Shown piece by piece: positions 31,370 through 42,294 of a stretch of 64,000 bases of DNA. The stretch is from Acanthosepion lycidas (Eukaryota; Mollusca; Cephalopoda; Sepiida; Sepiidae), in the NCBI GenBank assembly GCA_963932145.1, contig OZ010586.1, positions 70,073,754 to 70,137,753 of the forward strand. Reading direction: 5' to 3'. Made by a program: the position numbers and the translations under genes. The notes under the pieces were generated by a model that saw nothing but the letters and a program-made list of their open reading frames with translations, made no database searches and was not told where the DNA came from. How positions within the stretch are numbered: the stretch's first letter is position 1; the number at the start of each line of letters is the position of its first letter.

Positions 31370-32795
31370 GAGATAAGTTCAACAACAACTTCAATTTCAA
31401 GAATGCCACACTTACTAAAAGAGAAAATAACTTACTCAGACGGTAAGTTCTTAAGGGTGCAACTATTGTTTTTTCTCAAAATGTTAACTTATGTCCTGAA
31501 TCTTTTCAAATGTCTCCTTTCCTAAAGGAAACACTTTTTTCCCCAAGCAAACATACATGGCCATAAAAATGTTTAAAAGTGAAAAGAAAACAGTTAATTT
31601 AAAATAAATACATAAATCATAATTACATTAGAAAAATAAATATGTATGAACAAAGATGAAAAATTCAATAACAACATTTTCTCTCTTTCGTTCATTAAAT
31701 ATTAAATTACATCACTTAGTGTTCTCCATTATTTACCAATTTATGAAGAAATAAATATGAAAATTTTTTATTCATATAATTTACTAAATTATTAAAAATA
31801 TGTTAACCAACTATAAGGTAATCCTTATTATTTACCATTTTATAAAGTTTGAATCAATTGATAATTAGCCAATGTTTGGCCAGTTGTAGTGGATTATAGA
31901 ATTGGTTTCTGAATTTGGAGCAATAACTGAGCAGTATTAAAAATAAGAACTAGATTATATCCCTAGACATGAGCAGTGGTAAGAGAACAGTTTACTCTCA
32001 TAGATTAAATAATGGTTTCAGTCAGAACTTCCCGTAGGTTACCCAGATCGATATACACCTAAGGAAGGTCAAAGTCGAAGCAATAGTCTGAATATAAATA
32101 TGGTTTACATATAATGATAATTTTTTATAAATTTTTGAATAAGAATATTTCTTTTCATATTTATTTCTTTATAAAATTTAAATTATAAATAATGAATTGT
32201 ACTTGGTTCACATATTTTTATAATCTTGTAAATAAACTGAGGGAATCCAAAGTGAATACAGTAACAGTGGTGTTAAGGGTATAAGTGTTGTTTTGATGCA
32301 CTGATTTTTTATGAGCATTTATGTTAAACATTGCCCAAATGTCCTTATATTAAAAGTAAAAAAATAATTGAATTTAATCATTATTTAAAACTGAAAAGAA
32401 TAAACTCAATATCTGGCACAAACGTAGAGAATTTAAGCATATAAATAATGTAAATAATAACTCCTCATCCCAGAAATGCAGACAAAATTTAAGCCAAAAC
32501 CCCAAAGAGATTTTTAATGTGTCTAGACATAAAGCATAAATGAAACATACAAAAAATCAATTTTAGCAAAAGAAGTAAAAAAAAGAAAAAAGTGTTATGA
32601 AAACAGAATGAGTACAAAATTATTTTTCTAGAAGTTGATATAATAAAAACAATTTTGCAGGCAGCATTAAGAATAAACATTGGATATTTAATAATGCAAA
32701 CGACATAAAAGAATAGGATTAATTAAATTTGGTACGGTCAACTCTTTGGAAAAATTTTATTGAATGCAGCAACAATGATTTATAAATCTTTTTTT
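31370..32795. other. AT-rich stretch; short repeat-Z relic at 32,050-32,105
   Basis: At 32,050-32,105 ACACCTAAGGAAGGTCAAAG and CAATAGTCTGAATATAAATA resemble repeat Z at 44.1 kb. The remainder shows no assignable feature. Confidence 0.4.
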
Positions 32796-32799
32796 CTTT

Positions 32800-33545
32800 T
32801 CACGCTAATCAAGGCAGTGAAGCCACTAAGAGACAAGGGGTTACAGAAGATAATAGTTGTCATTGCATTTAAACTTTTGAAGATCAAAGTTGGCTGGAAA
32901 GCATGGAGCTGGAAAAGAGTTCCACAAGTGAGGAGTGTAATAGAAAAAACTTTTAGCATAGAACTTATGGTTACATCTTGCCATTTCGACTGTGAATGGA
33001 TGAGACCATGTTGCCAATCTAATACTGTATTTAAATTCATAAGGTATAGTTACTGTAGAGGAAAGTAGTATTTATTTTGAAAATACAAAAATGTGGCACA
33101 AGGCCAAAAGGAAGGGTAAGGGAAGGCTGGTCTTCAGTCTTATCTTAAACTTAGCTAGAAAAAATTACTGACCCAAAGATACCAGATTATTTCTTACACC
33201 AAAATGACACATTCTTACTTATCATTCTTACTACAGCCACTATAATACCTCAAAGTCTCTATGAAGTCCTAACTAGTTCTCTTATGTACAATTTATCTAT
33301 AGGGTAGGGAGTGGGGATAAAAATAACAACTTTTAATAATGAAATCCCATAGAGGAAAGTTCATCAGAAGAATTTCCATGAATGTATTTATAGAAAAGGC
33401 ACAGTGAAACTATATTATGGCAGAGGGAAAGTGACTGAAGCCAAGATGCCAGGTCAGTACTTATAATATTGCAGATTCTTTGGATTTTATCAAGAATCTC
33501 TTAATATATAGCAGAAGCACCTGATCATATGTAGTAGCAATAGTT
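32800..33545 (-). mobile_element. LINE-J, split by insertion of element X
   Basis: The 3' part is 32,800-33,066 (AATCAAGGCAGTGAAGCCAC then AAGAGACAAGGGGTTACAGA). The 5' part is 33,350-33,545 (GTTCATCAGAAGAATTTCCA to TATGTAGTAGCAATAG). Between them lies a 283-base insertion bounded by an 11-base duplication of LINE sequence. Frame breaks are present in both parts. Confidence 0.8.
33067..33349. mobile_element. Element X, 283-bp insertion with 11-bp target duplication
   Basis: The duplication TAGAGGAAAGT occurs at 33,056-33,066 and 33,350-33,360. The inserted text includes GGCCAAAAGGAAGGGTAAGG, CTTATCTTAAACTTAGCTAG, CACCAAAATGACACATTCTT and GATAAAAATAACAACTTTTA. There are no obvious inverted ends and no coding capacity. 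A duplication of this length fits a LINE-mobilised SINE or an LTR-type insertion. A second copy is at 37.8 kb. Confidence 0.75.
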
Positions 33546-33693
33546 TTAAATGTTTATCATATTATCTGAATACAAAATTAATCAAATACATACAGATAGA
33601 AAAATTCTCAGACACAAATCTTGTCAAATCCAATTCGAGGAAGAGTTGAGAAAATGCCTTTTAAATAATGTTATGCGTGTCATCAAACGATTG

Positions 33694-34308
33694 AATCCAA
33701 TACAAACATTTCAGGGTGTTTAGGTGTCAGAGACAATGCAGAGGATTTGGAAAGAGTTAGACTCATCTAATGGCTATTATGAAGATACAGCAGGTCAGAA
33801 CACTCACTTTGATCATTCTGATAAGAAAAGAAAACTGAATTTGTTGGTGAGGGCTTCAGACTCAATAGAGTCCTACTTCAAGTTACTTGTGGAGGTAGTG
33901 CTACCCTGGGTCAAGAGGGTAGCTACTGGAAGACTCTATGCCTGGTAACAGGACTCTGCACCATGCCATACACACAGGAGAACCCAGTCATGTATGTCAG
34001 ACAATTTCTATGACCACATCACCCCTTAAATATGGCCCCCTAACTCCCCAGTTTGCAACCCTTTTGATTATTATGAATGGGGTGCAGTTGAGCAATAGAC
34101 CAACAAAACTCCTTGTAAGTTGCAGGAGATTCCAAAGTCGTCTGGAGGTTGTGGTTGAAGCCAATGGTGATTTTATTGAATAAATTTACTCTTTAGTATT
34201 TCAAGATATCTTTTGTGTAATTTTGGTAAATATATCTGTTAAAATGAGATGTCAGTGTTAATCTCATTTTTGCAGAATTTAGACGACAATTTATCCATCC
34301 CACTCTTT
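33694..34308 (+). mobile_element. Mariner copy 2, truncated and internally deleted
   Basis: Begins inside the helix-turn-helix region (CAATACAAACATTTCAGGGT; frame SETMQRIWKELDSSNGYYED), continues with FDHSDKKRKLNLL, then jumps to ASDSIESYFKLLVEVVLPWV and KRVATGRLYAW. The catalytic core QDSAPCHT-like and NPLDYYVWGAVE-like parts are present but frame-broken. The end has EANGDFIE, a stop, and the right terminal repeat GACAATTTATCCATCCCAC. The left terminal repeat is lost. Confidence 0.85.
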
Positions 34309-34691
34309 ATATTTATATTTTCAGACTGAAGCAATCATGCACTATATTTGAAAAATTATCCAAGTCGCCATGCATATCCAGTTCTTTATTCCGAGAGAAG
34401 AACTTTGAATATCAAGAACTCATATGAAACAAAGAACAAATGACATCAACAAATCTGAAAAATTCCTTTTCTTACAGATATCATCTTTATATTTGAGAAA
34501 TAAAAACATTAAAAAATATGTTATTGAATTTTAAGATTTGTAGGTAAAAATTTAGGTTGTTTCTGAATCTACTATAACAAATAGCTGATTTGGCAGCATA
34601 AAGAACCATCTCTCTTATATGTTGAGGCTTTTCAGAGGCTAACTTTATTCCTAGTACTCAACATTACCTCAGATGGTCACTTTTACCTTGT

Positions 34692-34775
34692 CTAAGTGCT
34701 ACAAAGGATGAGAAATTGGGGAGAGCCATGATTGCCAACATCCTGAAGGAACACAGCACATAGAAGAACTAATTT
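34692..34775 (+). mobile_element. RTE-like LINE extreme 3' end
   Basis: AAGTGCTACAAAGGATGAGA then GGGGAGAGCCATGATTGCCA and ATCCTGAAGGAACACAGCAC form the family terminus only. Confidence 0.7.
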
Positions 34776-34862
34776 ACAACAATATCATTATTGCTTGGTG
34801 AGAAAATATTAGAAAAAATTGAAATTATATTCATCTTCAGCAAGTGGGACCCACTTAACATT

Positions 34863-34910
34863 TTATTACTGAGTACCTGTAAATATTTATTACTGAGTAC
34901 CTGTAAATAT
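34863..34910. repeat. 24-bp perfect tandem duplication
   Basis: TTATTACTGAGTACCTGTAA+ATAT occurs twice back to back. The exact identity suggests a recent event. Confidence 0.9.
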
Positions 34911-35137
34911 TTATATTTGTATCTGTGTCAGGTTTTATTCCACACACAGTATTTGAAATTTGGCTTGAAAGGAAAACAATAAACAAAACTGATTGAAACT
35001 TGTTCAATTGATAAAAACAATGCATTTGTTGATTTTACAGATACATGTGAAAATTTTCCAGGAATAAATGGCTTGCTCTTGCCTAAGGGATGTGCACATA
35101 GCATAGAAGTTACCAGTGCAGAAGGTAGGATTGGCAT

Positions 35138-35385
35138 ACGTGTCATGTCCCTTCAGGATGTTGGTGATCATAGCTCTCCACAATTTCCTGTTCTTTATAG
35201 CTCTTAGTAAATATTGTCTTTTTGGTATCTCACTTAAACCTTGTTCTGCCATCCATTTACACGAGCTCATTAGATAGGTTATGCACTGCTTTGCTCTGAC
35301 CTTCTTCCCTTTGATATGTCCTGTGTATGTCAAATTTTCAAAGTCCTTTTTCCTCACTACGTGCCCTAGAAATTTCAGTTGTATG
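35138..35385 (-). mobile_element. RTE-like LINE 3' fragment
   Basis: A minus-strand run gives KKDFENLTYTGHIKGKKVRA then KQCITYLMSSCKWMAEQGLS, followed by LLRAIKNRKLWRAMITNILK and GHDTYA. The frame is intact over about 115 codons, so this is a relatively young or lucky copy. Confidence 0.85.
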
Positions 35386-35521
35386 TAAAACTGAGAATTA
35401 ATGTTTTCAAAATCAAAACAAACAGTAAAGAATGAATGAATGAACCAAAGATAATGTTCTTGTCAAATTCTAATATGCTTAATTGACATATGATTTTTAT
35501 TTACATGTTGACTATTTTTTG

Positions 35522-36072
35522 ATCATTTCATCTTGCACCAGGGGTTACTGGGAGCGAAAGAGAATGGAGAAGACTTTAGTAAGTAGATAGGACAATAAAA
35601 GATGGCAACTGACATTGCATTTAAATTTTTGAACATTGTAGATAGCAGGAAAACAAGAAACTTAAAGAGTTTTCCACAAGCAAGAAGTACAAGAAAAACT
35701 ATTAGAATGGAACTGATGGTTGTATCTAGCTAGTTCAACAGTAAAATGTGAGACCTAGTTGCCAATCTAGTAGTATGCTTCAATCTATGAATTCAAGGTA
35801 CCAAGAAGGAAAGCTCATCAGAACAATTGCTATGATAATATTTGTTAAAAAAGATAGAGGGAAGCCATATCACAGTGATGGGAAAGTGACTAGAGTCGTA
35901 ATGACAGGTCAGGATTGATTATATTACAGACCATTCTTTGGATTTTGTCAAGAACCTCAAGATATATAGCAGGAGCACCAGACCAGATATGGCAGCAATA
36001 TTCAATGCACAGATGAATGGTATATTTATAAATGTATAAGATGGATTCTGACAAGAAAAATTGTCTGGTAAT
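35522..36072 (-). mobile_element. LINE-J 3' half
   Basis: The 3' end starts at CATTTCATCTTGCACCAGGG. The minus-strand 5' side reads IYKYTIHLCIEYCCHIWSGA then PAIYLEVLDKIQRMVCNIIN and PD. Ends against repeat Z sequence at about 36,062-36,072. Confidence 0.8.
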
Positions 36073-36112
36073 TGTCCTCATCTTTGTTGTTGTTATCACA
36101 TTTCAGCCACTG
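36062..36112 (-). repeat. Repeat Z fragment
   Basis: Plus-strand TGTCCTCATCTTTGTTGTTG then TTATCACATTTCAGCCA is the complement of the GGCCGAAACGTTGTGATAAC-type family text seen at 44.1 and 55.3 kb. Confidence 0.5.
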
Positions 36113-36114
36113 CG

Positions 36115-36720
36115 CCATCTGGCCTTCATTAGATGATTATCAATCAAGGAACTTAGTAGGAATACTGAATTGAAGCCTTTATTTAATCTAGGCAGATAGA
36201 TTGTTCTTGTTCCAGTGCACATGTCTGGGGATATCTCATAAAGTGCTTATTTTTAATACAGCACAGTTATTGCTCAATCTATTTCCACTGAGTCTAATAC
36301 TATAGAATTTAAGGTCGCATATTGGTGTTTGTAGGCATGTGTGCGTTCACATATAAACAATTAAAGAGGAACAAAAACTTGGTTTTCTACTACAAACCAT
36401 TCTCAATATCTCTTGAGTATGTCCGTTTTCTTTTTTGGTTCAGTAGTAAGTTAGAGTAAGTAATGATAAGAATGATTAGAATGGGTGAGCTCAAGTCAGC
36501 TTTTCACCAAGTTGGAACAATCAAAGCATAGGTTGTACTTACTTTATCAGTGTAGGTTCTACAAAAGAGGTCCATACATTATGCATTGGAAAGTGGAAAA
36601 GAAAGCACAGTTTTAATTTTCAAAAGTGGGTTCATAAAATTGTGCAGATAACCAAAACCCTTTCCGATTCCTTTATTACTAACATCATGGGAAAATGTTT
36701 TTCTTTTCTTTATTATTTTA
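36115..36720. other. No assignable feature
   Basis: Mixed-composition DNA. I can match none of it to another part of the window. Confidence 0.35.
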
Positions 36721-36734
36721 TTTATTGATTTTAG

Positions 36735-36845
36735 TTCATTTTCTCCACACTACACACTGCCCAACCTAGAGATTGAACTCAGAATTTCTAAGTCACTATA
36801 TTCATTAGCTAGCGTTTTAATCCATTTGGTTATTATCTAGTGTAA
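36735..36845 (-). other. tRNA-like relic
   Basis: The minus strand has AACCAAATGGATTAAAACGC (A-box-like), then GAGTTCAATCTCTAGG (B-box-like) about 45 bases later and GGGCAGTGTG. The spacing fits a tRNA-derived SINE head. No family body was matched. Confidence 0.35.
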
Positions 36846-36849
36846 ATAA

Positions 36850-37640
36850 TGATAACTTTCTTGCCCCAGAAATTCAGACAAAATCTGATTTTTATATACA
36901 AGGTTTCATATCAACAGACTGAATGACATTATGTTTTAGACAGGGCAGATAACTAAACAAAAGAAAACAGTGAACAATGGCAGATTGTCAAAGAATAACA
37001 TAAATATATGCAAGCATTATACACATATATTTATGCTCACTATTTCTTCTTATAATGCTGAGACTGACAGGTTTGAGACAAACTAGATTAATGTAAACAA
37101 AGCAAGCAAATCTGCACCAATTATCTCAGGTCTTATAATCTCATAAACACCAGTTAGTAAAAAAAAAAAAAAATATATATAAAATAAAGCAAGATCTTAG
37201 CATATAGATTACATTATTTTCTTGATTTTCAGTATATAAGATTTATGGGTAACCAACACTATGAAACTGCATTTTTTGCTCTGTACTCAGTTGGAGAAGC
37301 CACAGCAAACTTCATTGTATTGATTGGAACCATTTCAAATCATTTAAGAGTGACTGACAAGGGGGAGAGAGAGAGAAAAAAAAAAAAGCTCAATAAATGG
37401 ATTTTATTTGAATAGAATAAGGAACAAAAATTCAGATGTATGGCAGTCAACATTAATCATGTTCAGTGCGATGAAACTGATCTATTTTTGTATTGTATCT
37501 TCACTCGTGAAGACAAATATGATGAAAAGAAAAATAGATTTTGAATAATATCCACAAAAGAGCTGCATATTGTCTGGAATTGAATGAGAAATTAAAACAT
37601 CAATAGACACTACACTATTATCCCTGGATTGATTGATTTG
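36850..37640. other. No assignable feature
   Basis: AT-rich with an A-run at 37,159-37,173 and a GA/A-rich patch near 37,360-37,388. Confidence 0.4.
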
Positions 37641-37644
37641 TTTT

Positions 37645-37800
37645 TTACAGCTTATCAACCCTTTGTAGGTTATTTAAAGCTGAAACATATTTTGAACTGT
37701 ATGAATGATTTTTGTTTTTTTGCAAGTTAATATTACATTAACAATTTTTTGAAAATTATGATTATTCCAGATGCAAGTGTTATTATTTAACCCATAGCTG
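37645..37800 (-). mobile_element. SINE-A 3' body and tail only
   Basis: Plus-strand text TTTTTTACAGCTTATCAACC, GGTTATTTAAAGCTGAAACA and TTTAACCCATAGCTGG is the reverse of the SINE-A body. The tRNA-like unit and 5S head are absent, cut by element X at 37,801. Confidence 0.7.
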
Positions 37801-38095
37801 GGCCAAAAGGAAAGGCTGGTCTTCAATCTGTCTTATCTTAAACTTAGCTAGCCAGGATTACTAATCTAAACATATCACAGTATTACTTACACCAAAATGA
37901 CACATTCTTACTTACCATTCTGACTACAGCCACCATAATACGTCAAAGTTTCTATGTCGTCCTAACTAGTTCCCATATATACAATTTTTCTTGGGGGAGG
38001 GGAATAAAAATAACAACATTTAAAAATGAAAACCCAATGAATATTTACAATGATTACAATTTTATATACAAAAAAGTAAACAAAATAGTGTTAGT
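37801..38095. mobile_element. Element X, copy 2
   Basis: GGCCAAAAGGAAAGGCTGGT, CTTATCTTAAACTTAGCTAG, CACCAAAATGACACATTCTT and AACTAGTTCCCATATATACA match copy 1 in order. The first 34 bases of copy 1 are missing, and about 56 extra bases sit near the right end. It abuts LINE-J at the same LINE position as copy 1. Confidence 0.7.
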
Positions 38096-38340
38096 AAGAG
38101 GAAAGCTCATCAGAACAATTACCAAGAAAATCTTTATAGAAAAATGCACAGGTAACCTATGTTATAGAGGTGGAAAATTGACTGAAGCTGAGATGCCAGG
38201 TAAAGACAGATGACATTGCAGATTTGTCATTGGATTTATCAAAAATCTCTAAATACATAGCAGAAGCACCAGACCAGATATTAATGGACAAATGGTTGAT
38301 TATAAATGTATAATATTTATTCTGGTGAGGAACAAAACAA
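38096..38340 (-). mobile_element. LINE-J fragment flanking element X copy 2
   Basis: Starts at AGAGGAAAGCTCATCAGAAC, exactly the LINE base range duplicated beside element X at 33.35 kb, and continues to GTATAATATTTATTCTGG. The 3' part of the LINE is gone, replaced by element X and a SINE-A tail. Confidence 0.75.
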
Positions 38341-38344
38341 AAAA

Positions 38345-38442
38345 TAATGAATGTAACAATCCCAACTGGAATTCAAATTCGGTCTTCTGATTTCTTATTC
38401 AGAGCTACTATCCATTACATGCACCCATACATCCTTATCATC
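38345..38442 (-). mobile_element. SINE-A/B tRNA-like unit fragment
   Basis: GAATGTAACAATCCCAACTG, AATTCAAATTCGGTCTTC and CTACTATCCATTACATGCAC are the complement of the shared tRNA-like unit. No 5S head follows. Confidence 0.6.
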
Positions 38443-38661
38443 CCTGAATAGTCATAAGTAACATTTAGTAGTAGAAGTGTAGTTATGACTTTCTTCAAAA
38501 TGGTCAGAATGCAGATAGATATACAAGAGCCCACTTTGAAATAATACATTCAAAACTCAAGCAAAATAAAAATGAATGAAAACACTTATTTTCATATAAT
38601 AATGGCATTACTAAATTTGAATCAGTCACCTAATCACCTAAAGTCCCACTTAAAAAGTGTA

Positions 38662-38965
38662 TGTGCAGGTGGTGTAATGAACAGCAGGTCAGAATGAGAA
38701 ATTGGAGAGTCAAGTTCAAATTCCAGTCAAGTTTGTTACACTAACTTGCACATTGAGAAAATTATGAATCTATCTTTTCTACTACCAGCTATGGATTAAA
38801 TTGTAGGACTTGTATCTGGAAAAATCATTGTTATCTTCCAAAAATTGTTCACTTGAAAAAAAAAATTATTCTTCCAATCCAAAATATGTTTTGCCTTTAA
38901 ATAATCCACAAAGGATTGATAACTCATAAAAAAAACAAAGCAACCAATCAATCAATCCTTTAAGG
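38662..38965 (+). mobile_element. SINE-A without 5S head
   Basis: GCAGGTGGTGTAATGAACAG (A box), AAGTTCAAATTCCAGTC (B box), then body and tail ending in CCAATCAATCAATCC. The 5S portion is missing or unrecognisable upstream. Confidence 0.7.
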
Positions 38966-39219
38966 ATTAGCAGTTCAAGTATCGAGACCCCAACATTCCA
39001 AATGAGAGAAGTCAATAAATTTATTGGTCTCCTTGAATGAAAGAGAAAAAGGAATTGAATTGATGATACAATGCAATGATAGAATAAAGGGGTACAAAGT
39101 GGCTGAAAAGAGAATTGAATAGTTTTATCCTAGACATATTTAAAAATTATTGTATTCACATGAATCAGTAATTTCAAATTGAACAATCTGTTAAATATCC
39201 TAGTTAAGAGACTGTATGT

Positions 39220-39398
39220 GTAGAGTAGCAGTTATTTGACACAAGAGTGGAATGAGCAAGTTGAGCTCAAATTCCAGCCAAGTCTGTTGTATTCACTCTA
39301 CATTAAAGCCCTTGGAAAAGGCATGAATCCATCTTTTCTCCTTCCAGCTATGGATTAAAAATCAGAGTAGACTGAGCTCTCTAGCCTTAGAGTGGTAG
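39220..39398 (+). mobile_element. SINE-B fragment
   Basis: GAGCTCAAATTCCAGCCAAG, then GGAAAAGGCATGAATCCATC and the SINE-B type 3' text GACTGAGCTCTCTAGCCTTA. It runs straight into an RTE tail. Confidence 0.6.
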
Positions 39399-39399
39399 C

Positions 39400-39535
39400 C
39401 AGGCTTGGAAAAAGACGATTCAAAACTGTGAAGAAAGTAATGAAAATTATATTTTCCAAGAAGTCATGGAAATATGCAGGTAATAAAGGAAAGGAATGTG
39501 TGGAGAGCCATGATCGCTTACATTCTGAAATGATA
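39400..39535 (+). mobile_element. RTE-like LINE 3' end
   Basis: Ends with GTGTGGAGAGCCATGATCGC then TTACATTCTGAAATG. The preceding codons are poorly preserved. Confidence 0.5.
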
Positions 39536-39549
39536 TATTTTTATATAAG

Positions 39550-40030
39550 ACAAAAAGGACAAAGAATTTTTTTTACCTACTGAGATAACCAATAAACAGA
39601 ATAATTAAGGATTTAATTTTCATTATTTTATAACTACTGAGTATTACCTCCACTTTTTGATTCTTTTATAATAGAAGAAATTTGATAAAACTCATTTCCC
39701 TTTAATTTATTATTGTTGATAGACTTGAATCAATCAGTAGGCATTTGTTTGTTTGTATGTGAAGTTTTTTTGTATGGATGGATTTTCAGGCAGGGCTCAC
39801 ATGAGAATGAGAACAAAAAATAATAATAATATTTTTCATCCTGTCTTAAAATCCATTTTCTGGTTATTATTCAGACATTTTCTACAACTTCTGCCAATAT
39901 GCATATTTTCTAAAGTGATTTGAAGAAAGAAAATAAATATTTCTGCAATTGAGTTAATTTTCATGCATTATTTTAAAACCAATCACTATATGACATTTCA
40001 ATTCCACATGCTTTTTTGAAAGAATATATC
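39550..40030. other. No assignable feature
   Basis: AT-rich DNA, no repeat match. Confidence 0.4.
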
Positions 40031-40036
40031 TTCAAT

Positions 40037-40557
40037 ATCTCATCCCAAGCAAGGCAACAAAGGCACTAAGATGCAGAGAGGTTACTAAGTGAAAAATGGT
40101 ATGAGAGAAAGAAAACATTATTAAAGAGAGTGAACAATAAATGAACAAGAATTAAGAAAACAGAAGATAACAATTGATATTTCATTTAAAGTTTTCAAGA
40201 TCAAAGTTGACTAGGAAGTAAGAAGCCAGAAAAGAGTTCTACAAACAAAAATGTTAATATAGAACTTCTAATTACATCTCATTTCAATTGTAAAATGATG
40301 ACAGCTTCCTGTCAATTTAGTACTGCACTTAAATTCATAGAGTCTAGGTACCATAAAGGGATGTTCATCAGAACAATTACCATGACAGTATTTATAGAAA
40401 AGGCAGAGGGAAGCTACATTAGGGTGATGGGAAAGTGACTGAAGGCAAGATAACAAGACAGGACTAATATCATTGCAGATTCTTCTTTGGATTTTATCAA
40501 GAATCTCTAAATACATAGAGGAAGTATTAGTCCATATATGGCAGCAATATTCTAAGC
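40037..40557 (-). mobile_element. LINE-J 3' half
   Basis: The 3' end CATCCCAAGCAAGGCAACAA then AGGCACTAAGATGCAGAGAG leads back to a minus-strand frame: YLEILDKIQRRICNDISPVL, LSCLQSLSHHPNVASLCLFY and KYCHGNCSDEHPFMVPRLYE. Its coding part is among the best kept of LINE-J in the window. Confidence 0.85.
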
Positions 40558-40564
40558 ATGATAT

Positions 40565-41415
40565 TTTTGACTAACATACTTCCTTGTATATAATTTGACT
40601 TGAGTATAATATGACCCAGTGGTTCTGAAGCTAAAAACAGGGCATAAGTTAATATCCTTTAGTATAATACAACTGCATAGTACAGCCATACCTATGTAAT
40701 TTTTTTTTTAAAGTTGTACAATATTATCCATTAAAATTTTAATGTATATATATTTCACTAAAACATTTAATTTTTCATGATATATTAATTTTACCCATTG
40801 AGTGTTTCTTCTAAATTCAGTTTCAAAATTTATTTATGAATTTTTGAGGAAAGGTGCTCTTTTGTAACTCTTTTTTAAATGTTATCAAGACATGATAAAT
40901 TTTGTGTATTCTTATTAATTTTTTCAGTGAATTTCCTGTCTTTGAGACAAAAGACATTACACTAATTCCCAAAGTAACAAATATTGCTGACATATCAAAT
41001 ACCTTTTGTAAACAATTATTATCAACAATTACATACTTTGTGTTTTATTATCTATTGTGCTGAGTGTAGTTGCAATCTTACAGTGTCATGAGGTTTTTTT
41101 TAATCTGAGTCAAAATTTCTGAAAACATGTAGATGTGTATAATAAGACCCCCCACCTTTTGCCTTTAATTTTCATTTAAAATTTCTTATATTATGCACTA
41201 GAAAGTATGATAAGCAGTAAGATACAAAATTCATAATTTAAATCTAGCTTAATGCTGTTCATAGTAAAACACACAACTTTAAAACTCATTATTTTTTGTG
41301 GTACTGACTCAGTTTAGTTAGACTGTCTCTTTACATAAGGAACAAAAAGTGTCCAAATGCTAAAATAGTTTTGTAATTCATCAACATATAAAAGACAGAA
41401 GAAAGATTTTACTAA
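40565..41415. other. AT-rich stretch, possible relic of a dispersed element
   Basis: Phrases such as GAGTATAATATGACCCAG and TATAATAAGACCCCCCACC loosely resemble the tandem unit at 25.6-25.8 kb. Otherwise no feature. Confidence 0.3.
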
Positions 41416-41418
41416 CAT

Positions 41419-41502
41419 CTCCTTCTATGTGTCATGTTTCTTTAGGACATGGACGATCATAGCTCTCTACAACTTCCTATCTTTTGCATCTCTTGTTAGA
41501 TA
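41419..41502 (-). mobile_element. RTE-like LINE extreme 3' end
   Basis: Plus-strand CCTTCTATGTGTCATGTTTC then GGACATGGACGATCATAGCT and CTCTACAACTTCCTATC are the complement of the family terminus. Confidence 0.7.
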
Positions 41503-41837
41503 GCTTTCAAAATCATAAGATACAGACTGACTCCGTGCAGAAGAAAAATAGTTTCCATCTTAGGGATAAAAGATTTAATTTTAAATAAATTTTCCTGCTA
41601 AACAATTTTCTTATTCAGAGTACCTTGGATTAATACATATATCAACGACTGTTGTATATAGACCTGTTGTTGGGTGGGTGTATGTCATTTACACCCCACA
41701 TCCGTGAAAATTTTGTAGGCAAATTTTAATGTACAAATTGCAAATACTTGCTCATAGCGCCCTTGAATTTAAGTGCCCCCCAACACACACACAAAAAACA
41801 TGCTAGCAACAGGCTTGGTTATATGCATTAATTTTAA

Positions 41838-42290
41838 ACTACTGCTGAACTCTTACATAATATCAGTTCTCCTATATGTTAGAATATACTAGACAATCTA
41901 CTCACAGATGAAGAAAAGACTTGAAACAAAAGAAATGTGGTTCTACAGAAGGATGCTGAGAATACCATGAACTGACCATGTGAACAATGACAAAGTTTTA
42001 GAGAAAATTGAAACAAAAATGATATTTATACTGAAAAATAAGGAAGAGCGAGTTTAAATTTCTAGGGCACATATTGAAGAAAGAGGGCTTGGAATATTTG
42101 ATACTCACAGGACAGAGGAAAACAACACATAATGTACCTAGCAAGCTTGAGTAAATAAATGACAGAACAAGGTTGAGGAGCAGTAACAAAAAGACAAAAA
42201 TTTATTAAGAGCTACAAAGGGCAGGAAATTGTGAAGAACCATGATCAACAATGTCCTGAGGGAATACAGCACATAGAAGAAGATAACCAG
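41838..42290 (+). mobile_element. RTE-like LINE 3' fragment reaching the terminus
   Basis: Frames include NSYIISVLLYV, MKKRLETKEMWFYRRMLRIP, VLEKIETKMIFIL, FLGHILKKEGLEYLILTGQR and the terminal GTCCTGAGGGAATACAGCAC with ATAGAAGAAG. Frame breaks are present. The upstream RT domain is absent. Confidence 0.8.
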
Positions 42291-42294
42291 GGAT

